DNA from: a virus
Length of the DNA stretch: 25,931 nucleotides
Virus record (IMG/VR): IMGVR_UViG_3300010233_003506
Location: 1-25,931 of that record
Reading direction: 5' to 3' (one strand)
Within the stretch, counting starts at the first letter, position 1. Every line of letters starts with the position of its first letter. The notes under the pieces were generated by a model that had not been told where the DNA came from, searched no databases, and was given only the letters and a program-made list of their open reading frames with translations. Positions 7,912 to 15,671 of the stretch are shown one piece after another. Made by a program: the position numbers and the translations under genes.

Positions 7912-8110
7912 AATTTCGAAAACCGTCACCACGGTGGTGTGAGTTCTCGGGTGAGAGATCCGCGAGGACCAGTATGGATTCACACCGCCCACGTTTTCAG
8001 TGGAAAGCGACAGGCGAGACAGCGTCACAGAGTAGGACCTACCGTAAGTAGGGACCGAAACTTTAACGAGTGCTCGCTGGTGAGACGAGACCAGCACTCC
8101 ACTGGATGAA
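7912..8110 (+). ncRNA. Hairpin-rich structured segment, possible third module
   Basis: This opens with the same AATTTCG boundary but then diverges from copies A and B. Visible helices: ACCGT/ACGGT (7922-7935); a long arm with GGTGTGA (7936-7942) pairing TCACACC (7980-7986), enclosing GTTCTCG (7943-7949) with CGAGGAC (7963-7969, one G-U pair); CCAC/GTGG (7989-8003); CCTAC-CGTAA-GTAGG (8038-8052); and AGTG...CTGGT/ACCAG...CACT (8069-8098). No credible protein fits. It directly precedes the ATG at 8114, so it may be a leader of the 8114-8538 genes or the 3' part of one RNA of about 410 nt. Confidence 0.5.
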
Positions 8111-8113
8111 TTT

Positions 8114-8350
8114 ATGACGACAGTTGAAATAGAGTTACGTAAGTTGCTCAAACGCTACGGCGTGAAACACGAGTTTAGATTTTACCACAATGGGAACAAA
8201 TCTTACTTCGAGTGTTCATGCAAAGAACGAAGGCCAGCGGTTGATTCAAACCACGCTCAAGATTTATGGTTGGATCACGTTGCGCGTTTTAAGCTCGAAG
8301 CAGAACAAGCAACCAGAGCTTTACTAGCTTTGGGGTTGGAGATACAATGA
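8114..8350 (+). CDS. Small hypothetical protein
   Basis: A 78-residue protein directly after the structured RNA region. A weak GGA lies 7 nt before the ATG. It is rich in charged residues with a predicted long C-terminal helix (HVARFKLEAEQATRALLALGL) and one CSC pair in the middle. No family recognised. The stop overlaps the next start as ATGA, so it is coupled to the gene at 8347. If the RNA upstream is a leader, this gene pair would be its regulated target. Confidence 0.65.
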   Translation: MTTVEIELRKLLKRYGVKHEFRFYHNGNKSYFECSCKERRPAVDSNHAQDLWLDHVARFKLEAEQATRALLALGLEIQ

Positions 8351-8538
8351 AAGATTGGATTGCAATTTTTGGATTTGACCCAAAAGCGGTGATTGCCAAG
8401 GCGGCAATCACAGGACAAATAAAGTATCCGCCTCCGGTTGTGTTTGACGGTGAAACTGTTCAAACCACTGAAGTGACTGACGACGTGCCTGATAGTGGTG
8501 TCTTGTCTGTCAAGGATCTTTCGAAATCTATCGGGTGA
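8347..8538 (+). CDS. Small hypothetical protein
   Basis: A 63-residue protein, ATGA-coupled to the gene at 8114. The N-terminal half (MKDWIAIFGFDPKAVIAKAAITGQI) may form one helix; the rest is acidic. It converges on the helicase gene: the last 79 bases overlap the helicase 3' end on the other strand, unusually much for this window. Function unknown; it could be a spurious extension, but the coupled start supports it. Confidence 0.55.
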   Translation: MKDWIAIFGFDPKAVIAKAAITGQIKYPPPVVFDGETVQTTEVTDDVPDSGVLSVKDLSKSIG

Positions 8539-10235
8539 AGCAATGGATAATAAAAAGTGAAAGCCCGATCTGACTCTAGTTTTTGCATTAGCTTGATTGC
8601 ATTCTTTCTGTAGCCGCTTGTTTGACGGTCGATAAACATCACGATGTGCGCTTCGTTTTCGACGCCATCCACTTTCTTCCTCAAGAACCTGCCAAGAATT
8701 TGTCGAATGTATTCCCACGAACTGACAGCATCGGCAATAATTCCAGCCTGAATTTCGTTAATGCTGACTCCTTCTTTTACGATGCTCGAAATTAGCACAG
8801 AACCTGGGTGTTTCTTAAACCAGTCAAAAGTTTCATCACGTTCTTCAGTAGAGTGGTCGCTATACAAAATCTTGACAAGCGATGGATCAATTTGCTTTGT
8901 TATCATCGCGTGCAAGATGCTTATATGAAGCGTACGAGTGCACACAATGAGAGTTTGCTTTTTCTGGTCACTGAAATACTTTGCCCATTCTACGATTAAC
9001 TCATTACGCTCCTTGAACGTCGTGATAGCTTTGTCGTACGTACGCTCAAGCAAACACCACTTGGATTCAATGTCGTACTCTGAATCGTCTATCTTAATCC
9101 GATGATGACTAACAATCTGAATTGGATTTTTCTGACGATCCAACTTGACTTTCCCGTTGTCATCATACTCAACCGACGGACCAAGGTAAAGTCCACGTTT
9201 CCAAGTATCACCGAGAAGCACCCACGCTTCTGTCTCTAAATTAGGTTGGTGTGGGTATTCCTTGAACTTCAAGATCCAGTTTTCGTTGTCAATCAAAAGT
9301 ATATGAGGTTTCGCCAGTCTTCCAGAATCGACAAGCGGCGCAGTTTCAATGTTATTCATCACTGGACCAAATAATCCAACCATCTTAAGCTTACGATCTG
9401 AACCTTCCCACGTTGTGTCTGATGCTCCAAACCGAAAAAAGGCTGGGATACTTAACACTAACTTTTCAGATGAAGGACTTTGGGAGTGGTGAACCTCATC
9501 GTAGATAAGACACAAAAACGTTCTCAAGAAACCGCACTTATCAAGAAACTCACGATTCTTTGATAGCATTTGGTAAGTTGCGACAACCATGTCGCTGCCG
9601 TGTTCGTTGATATAGTCGACTTTATGAACTATGGTATCACCTTTTGGTTTACCTCCTCCAAACTGTGCTATGCTCCAGCTTGGAAGCATTTTGCTCGCTA
9701 CCTCGAAAACTTGTTTCACCAAACGCTCTGTAGGAGTAATGTAAAGGACGCGGGCTTCTGGAAATCGGCGCTTTACCATCGAAGCTGCTGCGCAGAATGC
9801 TGCGGTTTTACCTCCACCGACTGTAACTTTATTGATACCTATCGCGTTTACAAGCCAGTCAACAATGCATCTACGTTGGTCCTCGTCTAACTCGAAATCA
9901 GCTTCAATAAGATCATCTGGTAAATCGTCTATGACCATTCCTGAAAATGGTCTTGGTAGGAGTCCTTTCCTTTCAACATGAATGCCTCTAGTTTTACAAA
10001 CTTCAAGAAGTCGACTAAGGTGTCCACGTTTGATAACTCCGAGTGTATCCGACAAACGCTTGAGCAAATTCAGGTAACCGTCCCAACCTTTTCCTGTCTT
10101 CTTCCAAAGGATATACGAATCAGCCATCCAGTAGTGATCTGGGCGGTACTTGAAAGACGCTAAAAGTGCGTTAAGATCTTCAGGATTGCTAGCGCTAATT
10201 TTTATACGTGTAGCTGTTTCTGTTAACGAAATCAT
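8460..10235 (-). CDS. SF2 DNA helicase, UvsW-like
   Basis: A 591-residue protein, close to T4 UvsW in length. Motifs in order: Walker A TVGGGKT (138-144), motif Ia-like LYITPTERLVKQV (164-176), a DExH box IYDEVHH (244-250), a motif III position reading GASDT (about 270) rather than SAT, a second RecA lobe LIVCTRT (429-435), ISSIVKEGVSI (483-493), and motif VI QILGRFLRK (512-520). The first 100 residues match the small N-terminal domain seen before the helicase core in UvsW-type proteins. UvsW unwinds branched DNA and R-loops in recombination-dependent replication; a similar role is inferred. Starts 3 nt after the upstream stop. Confident of helicase superfamily, less of the UvsW assignment. 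Confidence 0.9.
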   Translation of the reverse strand: MISLTETATRIKISASNPEDLNALLASFKYRPDHYWMADSYILWKKTGKGWDGYLNLLKRLSDTLGVIKRGHLSRLLEVCKTRGIHVERKGLLPRPFSGMVIDDLPDDLIEADFELDEDQRRCIVDWLVNAIGINKVTVGGGKTAAFCAAASMVKRRFPEARVLYITPTERLVKQVFEVASKMLPSWSIAQFGGGKPKGDTIVHKVDYINEHGSDMVVATYQMLSKNREFLDKCGFLRTFLCLIYDEVHHSQSPSSEKLVLSIPAFFRFGASDTTWEGSDRKLKMVGLFGPVMNNIETAPLVDSGRLAKPHILLIDNENWILKFKEYPHQPNLETEAWVLLGDTWKRGLYLGPSVEYDDNGKVKLDRQKNPIQIVSHHRIKIDDSEYDIESKWCLLERTYDKAITTFKERNELIVEWAKYFSDQKKQTLIVCTRTLHISILHAMITKQIDPSLVKILYSDHSTEERDETFDWFKKHPGSVLISSIVKEGVSINEIQAGIIADAVSSWEYIRQILGRFLRKKVDGVENEAHIVMFIDRQTSGYRKNAIKLMQKLESDRAFTFYYPLLHPIDFERSLTDKTPLSGTSSVTSVV

Positions 10236-10238
10236 GTA

Positions 10239-11360
10239 CTATAGAATTGCTTTCAACTTTTCAATAACATCATCAGGTTGAATAGCTCCAATCACTTCAC
10301 AGACTTCCCTTGGACCTGAGGATTCTGGACAAAACGAAGGAAACGTAGGTCTGTTAAAATTACAAGGCGCTTGCGGACACCACGATTTTTTGAAAATTGG
10401 TATGTGGTTTTTGTAGTATTTTGTCCTGACTTCTGGATTTAGTGGTCCCCACAAACCAACACACGGTATTCCAGCAGAACCAGCTAGATGAACCATCACA
10501 GAGTCTGGTGAGACTACTGCTGACGCTCTGTAGCAAAACGCGATCAAATCTCGAAGAGTTTGGAACTTACACGGCTCAACATTTTTTAGACCGAGTTTTT
10601 GAACTCCTTTCGAGTATGACTCAGAAACCAAATCATCATACAAAGCCAACCAAGTGACGTCTGGAAAAGCTTTCGCTAAACTTCCTAACAAGAAAACACT
10701 TGAGTCTGGTGGAAGTGACCTTACAGGACTTGATGCTGAAAGCTGATATAGGCATATCTTTTTTCCTTTGTGAAATTCATCAGCTCGTTTTTTCTCGAAC
10801 GCTGTACAGTACGGCAACACAGACTTCTGTTCAAACGGAACGGCGTTGGGGTTTATTCCAATTCTATTCAACATCAAATCGACAGGATGAGACTGGTCTG
10901 TGTGCTCGTCAAAATTAGAGACAAACTCGAACAAAGCAAAATGGTCAAACAACGAAAAAATTTCAAATTGAATCGGGAGCATGCTTACTGATTTGATCCA
11001 TGGAAGATACCACCAAATAACATGGTTTCCAGGATCTGCAATGACGTGAACGTCGTATCCTAGGTCAGCAAGAATCTTTGTTACAGGCCAGGCTAATATC
11101 TGGTCACCGTATCCACCGGCTCCATTGTAAAACAATAACTTATTTTTTCCATCGTTTGCTTTTACGTTGAACTGTTCGATGCGTGGTTCTACTCTGGTGG
11201 TTCTGAATATCAACGACGTAAGAGTTGTGTCAGTTTTCAATTTTGACAGCTGGTGATCTGAGAACACAATCGGACGCAAAGCTTCAGCCTGAAAACTGTG
11301 CACTCCACCAGACTTTGTGAATCGAATTGCACACGATTCTGAGAATGAGACAATTGTCAT
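10239..11360 (-). CDS. GT9-family glycosyltransferase (heptosyltransferase-like)
   Basis: A 373-residue protein. Two features match glycosyltransferase family 9 (ADP-heptose:LPS heptosyltransferase type, GT-B fold). One is the N-terminal glycine loop NGAGGYGDQI (79-88) followed by a Rossmann-like strand YDVHVIADPG. The other is the C-terminal donor-site motif SPDSVMVHLAGSAGIPCVGLWGP (284-306), with D286 and H291 standard. A Cys-rich tail (CPQAPC...FC...C, about 330-355) follows, seen in several GT9-like proteins outside LPS pathways. In a phage it may glycosylate virion proteins, DNA or a host-surface glycan; sugar and acceptor unknown. Its start overlaps the upstream stop by TCAT (ATGA on this strand). 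Confidence 0.88.
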   Translation of the reverse strand: MTIVSFSESCAIRFTKSGGVHSFQAEALRPIVFSDHQLSKLKTDTTLTSLIFRTTRVEPRIEQFNVKANDGKNKLLFYNGAGGYGDQILAWPVTKILADLGYDVHVIADPGNHVIWWYLPWIKSVSMLPIQFEIFSLFDHFALFEFVSNFDEHTDQSHPVDLMLNRIGINPNAVPFEQKSVLPYCTAFEKKRADEFHKGKKICLYQLSASSPVRSLPPDSSVFLLGSLAKAFPDVTWLALYDDLVSESYSKGVQKLGLKNVEPCKFQTLRDLIAFCYRASAVVSPDSVMVHLAGSAGIPCVGLWGPLNPEVRTKYYKNHIPIFKKSWCPQAPCNFNRPTFPSFCPESSGPREVCEVIGAIQPDDVIEKLKAIL

Positions 11361-11593
11361 TTGTTTCTGATCGTTTCCAAGAACTGTCGCCCTCTTCGGG
11401 TGAGTACCAGTTTCATACCCGATACCGAGCTAGTTAGTTTAGCAATTTCTAACGCGTTAGCATCTTGAATTAACACTGAATCTAGAAAAATAGAGACGTG
11501 TCCTCGATGGTGGAGTGAAAATCTAATCGTTGACAGGTCGTATCCTGTACTTTTCTTTGAAACTGCTAATATCAATTCATCTAATGTCACCAT
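11357..11593 (-). CDS. Small hypothetical protein
   Basis: A 78-residue protein from the ATG at 11593. A longer frame upstream (to 11728) runs antisense into the acidic-protein gene and was not used. Mixed alpha/beta composition (MVTLDELILAVSKKS..., LHHRGHVSIFLDS, a basic C-terminus RRGRQFLETIRNK). No family recognised. Coupled by ATGA to the glycosyltransferase. Divergent to the gene at 11630; the 36 nt between hold both translation signals. Confidence 0.65.
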   Translation of the reverse strand: MVTLDELILAVSKKSTGYDLSTIRFSLHHRGHVSIFLDSVLIQDANALEIAKLTSSVSGMKLVLTRRGRQFLETIRNK

Positions 11594-11629
11594 TTTTAGA
11601 ACACAGTAGTTATAGTGGAGCAACCAACA

Positions 11630-11977
11630 ATGAATATCAAAAAGAAAGCGGATTCCTTCAACCAATACACCTGCGATTTTTCCTACGGTGAACTGTGTGC
11701 GATGGTTGACTCTCTTGAAAAAGACCACGCTGGAGCTATTGCGGACGAACTTTTTGCCGGTTTGAAGTGGTACTTGGAAAAACTGCCAAAGCCAGGTACT
11801 GAAGAAGATGAAAAAACTGGAGCCAATCTAAACGCTGAACTTCCGGATCCTGAAGACCACGAAGGGTATGACGAAGGAAACTTAGAGCCGTCTGAAGCAG
11901 AACAGCGCGGAGCAGATGAACGTGTTGGTGATGAAACGGAAGGCGCACCAGCTGAAGACCTTCCAGAACCTGAGTAA
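11630..11977 (+). CDS. Acidic protein, unknown
   Basis: A 115-residue protein from the ATG at 11630, preceded by GTGGAG (11615-11620) 9 nt upstream; the GTG inside that ribosome site is in frame but was not chosen. Residues 1-52 look helical and globular. From about residue 53 the chain is very acidic and low-complexity (EEDEKT, PDPEDHEGYDEG, ETEGAPAEDLPEPE). Acidic tails are found on scaffolds, DNA mimics and assembly chaperones; which applies here is not visible. The stop sits in TAATG, giving a 9-codon mini-frame before the next gene. Confidence 0.7.
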   Translation: MNIKKKADSFNQYTCDFSYGELCAMVDSLEKDHAGAIADELFAGLKWYLEKLPKPGTEEDEKTGANLNAELPDPEDHEGYDEGNLEPSEAEQRGADERVGDETEGAPAEDLPEPE

Positions 11978-11983
11978 TGGTTT

Positions 11984-13036
11984 TTGAATTCTGGACTGAT
12001 AACTGAAGAGTCACGTCAAGTGACTCTTCAAGATTTACAAGCGCTAAAAGTCCAAATTGAAGAGCATATCAACCTTGGACTTCAGGCTCATGGCGCATTC
12101 ATTTCAAATACAGCGTACAAAAATCTCAATGGAGACACGATTAGTACAAAGGTTCTCTGCCTACCTGTACTGATAAACTCTACTAGGGCTGTTGCTTTCA
12201 TACCGATTCTACCAGCAATCTCACTTCCTCAGTCTCCAACTGTCATTTCACTCGCCACAACGCAGACGGTTTTTTCAAAGTTAGTGTCTCTATTGGTTAG
12301 CTCAAGCTCTGGTCAAATCGAAACTGCCTTAAATTTTACCAAAAATACGCTTCAACTTCACGAGAAAGACGATTACTCTCAAACCCACAAAGTCATCACT
12401 GCCATCGTTCAATCGTATGTCGATGAGTTCAACGTAGAAGTTGGAAACAGAATTGTTCAATTAAACGACACTGATGGTTCTACCTATAACGTTCCGTGTC
12501 GAATTGGTAGCGCTATCTCTTTTCCAAACATTCCATCGATTACAAGCGCAACATGGACCACAGGTCAAGTTTTCCTAGAGGTCAAATTTCCTGGAGCAAC
12601 CGCGTATTCTGTATGGAGAACTACAGATCAAGTTTCCAACGCTATCCAGATTGCGTCAGCACAGACCGGAAGCTTGTTTATAGACGTTGGTTCAGTCGGT
12701 GGACTTTCAAACTACGTGCCATACCAGTATTTCATCGTCTCATCAAACATTAACGGCTCACAACCGTCAACAACAACTGCTCCAATAATCGTACTCCCAC
12801 AGGTTTCGCAGGTTAAAATTTCTCACAACAAACTTTCAATTACTCTAAAATGGAATCCAGTCAGTTCTGGTTCATTTGGGTACAAGATCTACAGAAACAG
12901 CGTACTTGTAAAAACCACAACAGACGTTACAATCATCGATTCTGTGGTAGCTCATGGCACGTACAACTACAACGTTACTGCTTTCAATGCCAACGGAGAA
13001 TCTGTTCCATCGGTAACTGTTTACGCGACGGTATGA
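11984..13036 (+). CDS. Virion protein with C-terminal FN3 domains
   Basis: Up to 350 residues. The start is uncertain: TTG at 11984 is the first possible codon after an in-frame stop at 11975, GTG at 12020 is the alternative, and neither has a clean ribosome site. Residues 1-165 are unrecognised, with a hydrophobic beta stretch and a segment before FNVEVGNRIVQLND. From about 185, two fibronectin type III-like units follow: SITSATWTTGQVFLEVKFPG...YSVWRTT... and a second with LSITLKWNPVSSGSFGYKIYRN...YNYNVTAFNANGES. FN3 units are common on phage tails. Stop/start overlap ATGA with the next gene. A tail or fibre role is inferred. Confidence 0.78.
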   Translation: MNSGLITEESRQVTLQDLQALKVQIEEHINLGLQAHGAFISNTAYKNLNGDTISTKVLCLPVLINSTRAVAFIPILPAISLPQSPTVISLATTQTVFSKLVSLLVSSSSGQIETALNFTKNTLQLHEKDDYSQTHKVITAIVQSYVDEFNVEVGNRIVQLNDTDGSTYNVPCRIGSAISFPNIPSITSATWTTGQVFLEVKFPGATAYSVWRTTDQVSNAIQIASAQTGSLFIDVGSVGGLSNYVPYQYFIVSSNINGSQPSTTTAPIIVLPQVSQVKISHNKLSITLKWNPVSSGSFGYKIYRNSVLVKTTTDVTIIDSVVAHGTYNYNVTAFNANGESVPSVTVYATV

Positions 13037-14196
13037 TAACAAACACAAACTTAATCACTGGACACCGTCTTGATGATTTGACGGACATAGCCACGTATCT
13101 TGATGGATTAGTTCGAGATCACGTAGGATCTGTTTACTCTGAAGTTCATAGTATGTCTATCGTTGGAAATCCGTCTTCAGCTATTGGACCTAACGGAACT
13201 CTGACAATACTTGACTCTTACGGAAACAATCAATTTGGTTTCTTTTCGACTGGAACATCCACCGGTTCAGGTGATACTGGCACTCACCTTGTTGGAAGAT
13301 CTGTAGTTCAGTTTTCACTTCCAAGTCAGTATGGTACGTTATGGTGTATGCCTGCAGATCTATCGTTGACAGGTCCTCCAGAAGCCGTCCAATTCATACC
13401 ACTTCAAACTATCTTCACAAACAAAAACGTGACTATCTCTGAGACGTTCACTATCCAAGCTACGATAAACGACAAACACAGCAAGGTTGTTTCAAACCCG
13501 AATTATCTGTCAGTCTTTTCACCAATTCCTGCAGGCGCACCGAACCAAGTTGACGTTACATTTACAGCTGAAGCTGAAGGAACAGCTCCGATAGCGTTTG
13601 CTTGGGAAATTTATCGTGGCATCATTCCAACTTCGCTGGCGGGTTTCAACTTCGATTCAACTAAGTGGTCTACCTTATCTCAAGGCGGTCAAGATGAAAA
13701 CCAAGGTTTCAAGATTCGTTACAGTGTATCTTTTGTAATCAACCCTGATGGGACTGTTACTGGTTCAAAGCTGAACATTAGCTACGTTGGTCCAGGTGGA
13801 AATCAAACCAAGTATTTGCTACTTCGCTGTCGAGGATCTAATCAGTTCAATACTGCTTACAGTGGATTTGTCTTGTTTGGAGCGCACGACTCAACAAACA
13901 CCGGTTGTTTCATTGTAACAGCGGCTGCGGATCATCAAGAAATGGTGGATGATTTTAGAACATTCAGAGATACTTTTATGAGCGACAAGATGGACGAAGT
14001 AAACGAATACTATGAAATTGCTCCAGTGATTGTTTCTTCTATCTGTTCAATGACGAACTGTAACGTTGTTTTTGATTACATTCGAGACACTTTCCTTAAG
14101 CCGGCTTGGTTAGCTATCAAAGAAAAAAGAAACGAAGACGCCTACAAAATCTACTCGAGGATGATTGCAATCCTACGAAAGCGGTTTTTGAAGTAA
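13033..14196 (+). CDS. Virion-type protein with CFI-box-like C-terminal domain
   Basis: A 387-residue protein from the ATG at 13033, overlapping the previous stop as ATGA. The frame is open upstream to 12850, but that part is antiparallel to nothing real and lies inside the FN3 gene. Residues about 1-280 are beta-rich and Gly/Thr/Ser-rich, with a fibre-like stretch near 45-80. The last 95 residues begin GCFIVTAAADHQEM, then a DDFRTFRDTF helix, a Pro-Val turn (IAPVIVSSI) and basic helices ending RKRFLK. This closely follows the CFIATAA-type (CFI-box) C-terminal domain known from many bacterial extracellular proteins. In a phage protein it is unusual; purpose unknown. The 3' end overlaps the methyltransferase end by 24 nt, convergent. 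Confidence 0.8.
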   Translation: MITNTNLITGHRLDDLTDIATYLDGLVRDHVGSVYSEVHSMSIVGNPSSAIGPNGTLTILDSYGNNQFGFFSTGTSTGSGDTGTHLVGRSVVQFSLPSQYGTLWCMPADLSLTGPPEAVQFIPLQTIFTNKNVTISETFTIQATINDKHSKVVSNPNYLSVFSPIPAGAPNQVDVTFTAEAEGTAPIAFAWEIYRGIIPTSLAGFNFDSTKWSTLSQGGQDENQGFKIRYSVSFVINPDGTVTGSKLNISYVGPGGNQTKYLLLRCRGSNQFNTAYSGFVLFGAHDSTNTGCFIVTAAADHQEMVDDFRTFRDTFMSDKMDEVNEYYEIAPVIVSSICSMTNCNVVFDYIRDTFLKPAWLAIKEKRNEDAYKIYSRMIAILRKRFLK

Positions 14197-14862
14197 AAAA
14201 TCACACGGATAAAGACCGAGATAAATCGGTTCACCGTGGATTTCACGAAATTCTTGGTGTTCATAAAGCTTATTGAACAACGTTACATCTACAAGTTCGG
14301 TAATTGATTCACCTCTTATTAGAGTGAATCCTGCTCGTTGGAACTCGTTGATAAAATCAAACCACGAATGAAACACAAAGCCAAAAACACGCTCAGCGTT
14401 TTGGACTTCTGTGTTCATCTTTTGAAACTCAACTCCATCCCAAGCAAAGTCCTTAACATAAAGATAACCACCTGGTTTAAGGACTCTGAACGCTTCTGCA
14501 AGGGTTTCGAGAAGATTGTTTGAATATCCAATACTTTCATTGAAAGTTACCAGGTCATACGTCTCATTTTCATCCAGGATGACCCTGAAGTCCTCCAATC
14601 TAGGTCTGAAGTTAGAGTGTTGAAGACATGAAACAAATTGAACCTGTGACAACGTGGACCCAACAACAGTACAACCTAAATCAGCTATAATGATAGATGG
14701 TCCTCCAACACCGCAACCAGCGTCGTAAACCAACATTCCTTTGGTCGCTGCACAACGGTTTGCGTAGATTTCAACGTTAAGGAATGGCGCGGCTTGAAAG
14801 GTATTGCCAAGGATCGCGCGGTAAAGTGCGGTCCACCTATTCCAATAGGAAGCTTGGTCCAT
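14173..14862 (-). CDS. SAM-dependent class I methyltransferase
   Basis: A 229-residue protein with a Rossmann-fold methyltransferase pattern: motif I VYDAGCGVGGPS (45-56), an acidic second strand with CTVVGSTLS (64-72), motif IV-region TFNESIGYSNN (107-117) and a LKPGGYLYVKDFAW (128-141) post-motif. This family includes small-molecule, lipid and protein methyltransferases; nothing identifies a DNA target-recognition domain or DPPY/PC motif, so DNA methylation is not indicated. Last gene of the portal-baseplate run, joined to it by a TAATG overlap, so it may act on a virion component or surface glycan. Substrate unknown. Confidence 0.85.
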   Translation of the reverse strand: MDQASYWNRWTALYRAILGNTFQAAPFLNVEIYANRCAATKGMLVYDAGCGVGGPSIIIADLGCTVVGSTLSQVQFVSCLQHSNFRPRLEDFRVILDENETYDLVTFNESIGYSNNLLETLAEAFRVLKPGGYLYVKDFAWDGVEFQKMNTEVQNAERVFGFVFHSWFDFINEFQRAGFTLIRGESITELVDVTLFNKLYEHQEFREIHGEPIYLGLYPCDFLLQKPLS

Positions 14863-15416
14863 TAAGTTACTGGAACAGGTCTCATCGCAACAAGAACTGA
14901 AGCCACAAACTCACCAGTCATATTACCAGCGTTCTTTATCTGGACAATTAACTCTCCTGGTCCGTAGTAATCTGTAGCAGCTGTAAGTTCTAACGATGTA
15001 GTCACGAGATTTACTCCGTTTACTCCACCAACAAGCCCACCAAACGAAGGATTCCACCAAATCGTTAATTCGCCGAGACCACCAGGAAACGAAGCGATAA
15101 TTGCGCTAACAATACTGACTTGGTAACCAATTGGTATGCGAAAATTTGTCGTTGGTTCAGCTATGGTCGGAGGTAGCGTTGTCCTTACAACAGGAACCTG
15201 AATCAATTGAACCGTGTTGTTCAATACAGAAATAACTTCGTTCAATTTATCTCGAAGCAGGTTATCACGAAACGCCAAATGACGCGTTGGATTAGAAATT
15301 GATACCGAGTTGAGTCCGTCTTCTTTAGAGAAGTGTCGAACGTCTCCATTTGCGAAATCAATAGGAGCGCCATCTGGAATGGTTAACGGAACGATCTGCT
15401 TGGAGTTAATCTGCAT
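14862..15416 (-). CDS. Unknown beta-rich structural protein
   Basis: A 184-residue protein. After a charged N-terminus there is a short helix (FRDNLLRDKLNEVISVLNNTVQL, about 49-71) and then a beta-rich half (about 72-184) with WWNPSFGG, GELIVQIKNAG and GEFVASVLVAMRP strands. Such a helix-plus-beta-sandwich layout is frequent in phage tail and baseplate periphery proteins, but I do not recognise the family. Three nt after the upstream stop and TAATG-coupled to the methyltransferase, so it is part of the portal/baseplate transcript. Confidence 0.75.
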   Translation of the reverse strand: MQINSKQIVPLTIPDGAPIDFANGDVRHFSKEDGLNSVSISNPTRHLAFRDNLLRDKLNEVISVLNNTVQLIQVPVVRTTLPPTIAEPTTNFRIPIGYQVSIVSAIIASFPGGLGELTIWWNPSFGGLVGGVNGVNLVTTSLELTAATDYYGPGELIVQIKNAGNMTGEFVASVLVAMRPVPVT

Positions 15417-15419
15417 AGC

Positions 15420-15671
15420 CTAACTACGACACCTTCCAAATTCAGCACACGCACCAAAATCATCAACAGCTCCAAAATTTCCACACCGCTTACAACGTCC
15501 CTGCCGAAACGGTGGAGGAGGTTCTTTATTTGCAGTTGCAGATTTCTTTTCAAGACTAGTAAGATTATAGTTGCTAAGATAGCTTGGAGGTGAAACAGCG
15601 ATTGAAACTGCAAAAGATCCGTTAATGAAGCTATTTCGAGGACCAAACGGATCGTAAATTCCAGGTCCCAT
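15420..15671 (-). CDS. Small protein with C-terminal Cys-rich knuckle
   Basis: From the ATG at 15671, 83 residues; a TTG codon at 15683 would add four but lies within the upstream gene. The first part is Pro/Gly-rich (GPGIYDPFGPRN); the last 22 residues hold RCKRCGNFGAVDDFGACAEF and a final C, giving a CxxC and C-x4-C arrangement suggestive of zinc or metal binding. Stop of the HU-like gene and this start overlap (TAATG). Function unknown. Confidence 0.65.
   Translation of the reverse strand: MGPGIYDPFGPRNSFINGSFAVSIAVSPPSYLSNYNLTSLEKKSATANKEPPPPFRQGRCKRCGNFGAVDDFGACAEFGRCRS

Noticed and set aside
7819-8109. Open frame of 96 codons across the structured region
   Set aside because: No ribosome site, atypical composition and it overlaps helices with compensatory changes; structure explains this sequence better than protein.
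7693-8110. tRNA or tmRNA
   Set aside because: GGTTCACC resembles a T-arm, but no acceptor stem, anticodon arm or CCA end can be arranged.
11594-11728. Upstream extension of the 11357 gene
   Set aside because: Runs antisense through the ribosome site and start of the acidic gene; the ATG at 11593 is sufficient.
12850-13032. Upstream extension of the CFI-box-like gene
   Set aside because: Overlaps FN3-coding sequence in another frame, low complexity; the coupled ATG at 13033 is better supported.
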